DNA of 64,000 nt, from the NCBI RefSeq assembly GCF_024834065.1, contig NZ_JANUYA010000001.1, positions 1-64,000 on the forward strand, given 5' to 3'. Position 1 is the stretch's first letter, and every line of letters begins with the position of its first letter. Below are positions 59,501-64,000 of the stretch, piece by piece. The position numbers and the translations under genes were made by a program. The stretch comes from Mycoplasma sp. CSL7475-4. Lineage in GTDB: Bacteria; Bacillota_I; Bacilli_A; Mycoplasmatales; Metamycoplasmataceae. Under the pieces are notes generated by a model that worked only from the letters and a program-made list of their open reading frames with translations, ran no database searches and was not told the DNA's origin.

Positions 59501-62270
59501 TTTTTTTGGTCTAATCACGCTTTATTGTGAATCATTACATCGTAAAGTTGATTATTGATGATATCTTTTAACTCATCAATTTTTTGTTGAGTTTTAGCGT
59601 TTTCACTTTCTAGGTGTTCAACAGCATTTTTGAACTCAGTATTTGCTGCAACATCATCTCCGAATAGATTTCCATCAGCTTCTTTTCTTAAATCAGCGGT
59701 AACAATAAGTGCTCGTTTATGGTCTGATTCAAGGTTTTTTGTCCCTACTTCAAGAGTTGAAACAGCCTCGATTGCATCACGCAATACAACCATTTCATTA
59801 ACTACTTTTTGACGTTCATTTTTCTTCTGTAGTTCGTTTTTGTCAGTGCTTTTACCAATAGCTTCAGTTTGAGCTTGTAATTTAGCTAGAGCTTTTGCAA
59901 GTTTAGATTCGGCTGGAGTTTCTGATTCGCCAGGTTCTCTGTAAATAGAAAAGACATCATTCAATAATTTATTGATTGCTGCTGCTGCAGTTCTACCTTC
60001 AAGTTCATTTCTTTTATCGCCGAAGTCTTTTAGTGCAGCGTTTAATTGTGATTGAATTTCAGATAAGTTTACATTAGGGTCAGTAGGATTATTCAATGCA
60101 TCAATAGCTTTTTGTCTTAGATCTTTAATTATTTTCAATTCTTTTGCTAAGTAGATTTTTACTTGATCGTTGTCTTTTACACTTTCAATAATATTATCAG
60201 CAGCATCTTTTTCAGCACCTAACGACTTAATTTCTGCTATTTTATTTCTATATATTTGGTGTTCTGCTTCTAATTTTTCTAGTAGCGAATGTTTTGTATC
60301 ATCACTCAGTGAATCATCTTGTTGAATTAATTTGGCTTTAGCTGCAATTTCTTTTACTTTTCTTTTTAATTCGTCTTTAACTGTGTTGTCATCATCACCA
60401 AATTCAATTTCAATTAATCTTAGTGTTTCATCAGTTTGATTTTTGATTGAATTTACACGGTTTGATAATTTAGCATCTTGTAGAATTTTAAATGCATTTT
60501 GAGCAGCACCATTTTTGCTTATTAAACCATCGTTGCTGATGTATGAAGCCATTTCTTCACGAGTAGAAGTTGAATAATTATTAGCATATTCAATAAATTT
60601 ATTTTTAACTGAGTCTCACAAGTTAACTAAATCTGGTGAAACCATACCCTTAGCAAATTCGGCTTGTAATTGAGTCAATAAATTGGCAAGTTCTTTTTTG
60701 TTGTGAACTCTTTCAAAATTTAACATTTCTTCGAAATGAGATGCTAATTCAGCATTAGGTGATGAATCAGTGTTAAATGAAGCTAATTGAGTTAGTACAT
60801 CTTGGATTGGTTTAAGATCTGGTGATGTCGAAAACTCGGCAGCATGAGCGATTGAATAATCAATTTGTGATTTAAGAATTTGTAAATTATTTTTTAAAAA
60901 TTCATGGATGGTTTTAATCGAATTTATTTTAGCGATTTGTTCGTTTAATAAAGGTACAAAAGTAAAGAAATCATTGTATTGAAGTTTATTGATATCAGCT
61001 TGAATTAATGATTGATCTTTTTTGTCTAAATGAGAATTTTCTAAAAGAGAAGACACCGAAATATACAATTTGTTAGCAATTGTAATTGAATTAATATCTC
61101 CGATTAAATTAGAATAAACATTTTGAATGTCATCATATTTTTTATTGTCGATATATTTTTGGGCTTTATTCAAAATTTCGTTAAGTTTTGCTGTGAATAA
61201 TGGTTTAAATTCATTGGTTTTTGATTTTAGGTTGCTTATTAGATTTTTAGCTAATTCCAACACTTCACTATCTGATTTAAAGTATTGTGCTGTTTTTGAA
61301 GTGATAGATGAAACAAAGCCTGAAATTAAATCATAGGCGCTTTCATCATTTGTGTTATTGATGATTGTTGTATTCAAATCAATTGGATTAGAATTTACAA
61401 ACAATTCTAGAGCATCTAGTTCGTTGCTAATTTTATCTTTGCTTAATTGTTCCAAGCTTGTTAAAGCAACTTGTCTTTTTGCTTCTCTAATTTGTGATAG
61501 TAGTTTATTAACACTATCTTTATTGTTGCCTGTTTCGTTTGAATATAATTTTGATACTTCTTCATCAAACAACTTGTGGTAAACATCAACAGCATCTCTG
61601 GTAATTATTTCTTGGTCAAGTCTTGAATAAATAAATTTGTTAATATTGCTTATTTCATTAATTTTTGAACCCAAGTGCAATCTATCTAATTTTGTAATAT
61701 TACCTAATTGAAATACATTAATATCTAGTTCAATTGGGAAAGTGATCTTATCTTGTTTTTGAATAATTGTCTCAACTTGTTTTAAAAATTCACCTGACTC
61801 GACATTTTGTGCTAAAAGATTATCAAACTCATTACGTAAATCTACTGATTTATAATACTTCTCAATTGTTTAGTTGCCTTAATTTTGGCGCTTTCACTTT
61901 TTGCGTCTTTATACAATAGCATTGGCATCATCGATCTAATTTTATTTCTTTGATTTAGCATATTGGTAATTGAGGCTTTTAAGTCAGTATTATCTGAATT
62001 AAATCTACCTGCGCTCAATTGTTTTGAGTAGTTAATAGCTTTTTGTAACTCGGTAATACTTTCTTTACTTAAATCATTTTTTGATTTTAATAAGTCTTGA
62101 GCTTGTTTTGTAACTTTATCAAGCTGTTCATATGAAACTGTGTCTTCTTGTCTCCTAAGATCAGAATTTGTATGAAGCAACGGAATTGTTATAGCTAAAG
62201 CAGCAGCAGGAATACCTGTGCTCAATAAAGTTGCAAGTGCTATTTTTTTCTTTTTATTTTTATCTGACAT
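53500..62270 (-). pseudogene. Giant coiled-coil surface protein B, interrupted by a one-base frameshift
   Basis: The first 142 codons (62270 down to a TAG at 61842-61844) encode a signal/anchor (about 10-32) and the start of a helical region. The rest is in a different frame, open from about 61869 to TAA 53500-53502 (about 2789 codons). The two frames overlap by 31 bases; a single inserted base, or a -1 slip around 61861-61875, would restore 2923 residues, nearly the length of giant A. The layout matches A: signal helix, more than 2000 residues of helical repeats and a beta-rich C-terminal part (53.5-54.9 kb). An AAAGGAG ribosome site precedes the first ATG. It may be a broken gene, a programmed frameshift or a sequence error. 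Confidence 0.8.
61842..61872 (-). other. Frame overlap marking the frameshift in giant gene B
   Basis: The upstream frame reads KATKQL then RSIINQ and stops at TAG. The downstream frame reads EKYYKSVDLRNEF immediately after its own TAA at 61870-61872. There is no homopolymer or classical slippery heptamer followed by a hairpin. Confidence 0.8.
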
Positions 62271-62281
62271 ATAAATCTCCT

Positions 62282-62512
62282 TTATTTATTGAATCAATGG
62301 AAAATACCATGTACTCTTTGTTGTGTTGTAAGCAACAAACCGTCTTGTTGAGTACCTCTGTAAATTAAAAAATCCGCTAAATATGCAATAGAAACTGCAA
62401 GTATTAATAGAAAAATAATTGCAAAAACGATTGTAAGAATAGTCATAGCTTTTCCTTCGCTATTTCGACTTGATTTTTTTTCAAAATCAGTTGTTTTTAA
62501 TTCATCAACCAT
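62282..62512 (-). CDS. Small single-pass membrane protein heading the giant-protein operon
   Basis: The 76-residue protein has a polar N-terminus (about 1-21), one strong transmembrane helix (about 22-50, TILTIVFAIIFLLILAVS) and a Gln/His-containing tail. One TGA=Trp lies four codons before the TAA, so the real stop is at 62282. AGGAGG ribosome site. It lies 11 bases before the giant B start codon and is clearly cotranscribed. Family not recognised; an assembly or anchoring partner for the giant proteins is a reasonable guess. Confidence 0.75.
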
Positions 62513-62834
62513 AATACCTCCTAAAATAATATGTATATTTATTTAATATTAATATAAATAGACATACAATATTCCGAATGATACAAAATTTTATGAAATT
62601 CAAAAGAATTAATTTTAAATTAGGTAAAAACTAATAATTTTGCTTGTATTTACTGAAAAAAAACACCAAAAACACTGAATAATTACAGGTTTTTAACCAA
62701 CAAAATTGAGCAGTGTTATTCACAATGGCAACAAAATTAATATTTTAAAATGTGTGTTCTTAATATTAATCAAACGCAAAAAGTGTATAATATTTAAATA
62801 TTAATTTAGACATTAATTCAAATTTAGGAGAGAT
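62513..62834. other. Divergent promoter region between the giant operon and serS
   Basis: It has TATAAT at 62786-62791 for serS. The minus-strand promoter of the giant operon is not clear; several TATATT-like hexamers lie at about 62530-62560. The sequence is very A/T-rich. No ORF or RNA gene seen. Confidence 0.45.

Positions 62835-64000
<1,166 letters not shown>

Overview
The window is low-GC DNA that makes sense only when TGA is read as tryptophan. Nearly every long gene has in-frame TGA, and the conserved genes (pepA, lgt, nrdEF, serS) regain full length only that way. Together with lipobox lipoproteins, the NadD-YqeK fusion, a solo RNase J and a MIB-MIP locus, this points to a mycoplasma (Mollicutes), most likely of the hominis-type lineages. 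I cannot name the species. All CDS limits below were rebuilt by joining reading frames across TGA codons; the joins of the largest genes were checked codon by codon.

Left part (1-19.0 kb): the tail of an unknown gene; two tandem S41 peptidase lipoproteins; an ECF-type S component; pepA; tdk; a TM2-domain protein; tRNA-Ile; rplM-rpsI. Next comes a plus-strand operon for Fe-S assembly, translesion synthesis, NAD synthesis and pseudouridylation (csd-iscU-dinB-nadD/yqeK-rluB), then a convergent DHH phosphoesterase, RNase J, tRNA-Ser, lgt-trxB and rpmB. This is mostly housekeeping.

Middle part (19.1-36.4 kb): one minus-strand nine-gene cluster runs from 32.5 down to 19.1 kb. It encodes MIB (antibody capture), MIP (antibody cleavage) and seven genes of an F1-like ATPase: a 12-TM protein, three small soluble subunits including gamma- and epsilon-like ones, a large surface protein with TM anchors, and alpha-like and beta-like catalytic subunits. 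A plausible scheme is that surface MIB and MIP bind and cut immunoglobulin while the membrane-attached ATPase supplies energy for a linked step. Next to it is nrdF-nrdI-nrdE; this NrdF has lost three carboxylate metal ligands in exactly the Val/Pro/Lys pattern of the metal-free class Ie enzymes.

Right part (36.8-62.5 kb): the accessory surface region. It holds a 1600-residue protein with an N-terminal PI-PLC X domain and a C-terminal membrane anchor, a divergent orphan 852-residue lipoprotein, and an operon of a 76-residue membrane protein plus two giant coiled-coil proteins of about 2920 residues each. The first giant gene is interrupted by a one-base frameshift near its 5' end. The window closes inside serS.

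Two genome-reading points recur. Six promoter-proximal genes have a -10 hexamer only 6-7 bases before the ATG, suggesting leaderless mRNAs. Several stop codons lie inside terminator stems.
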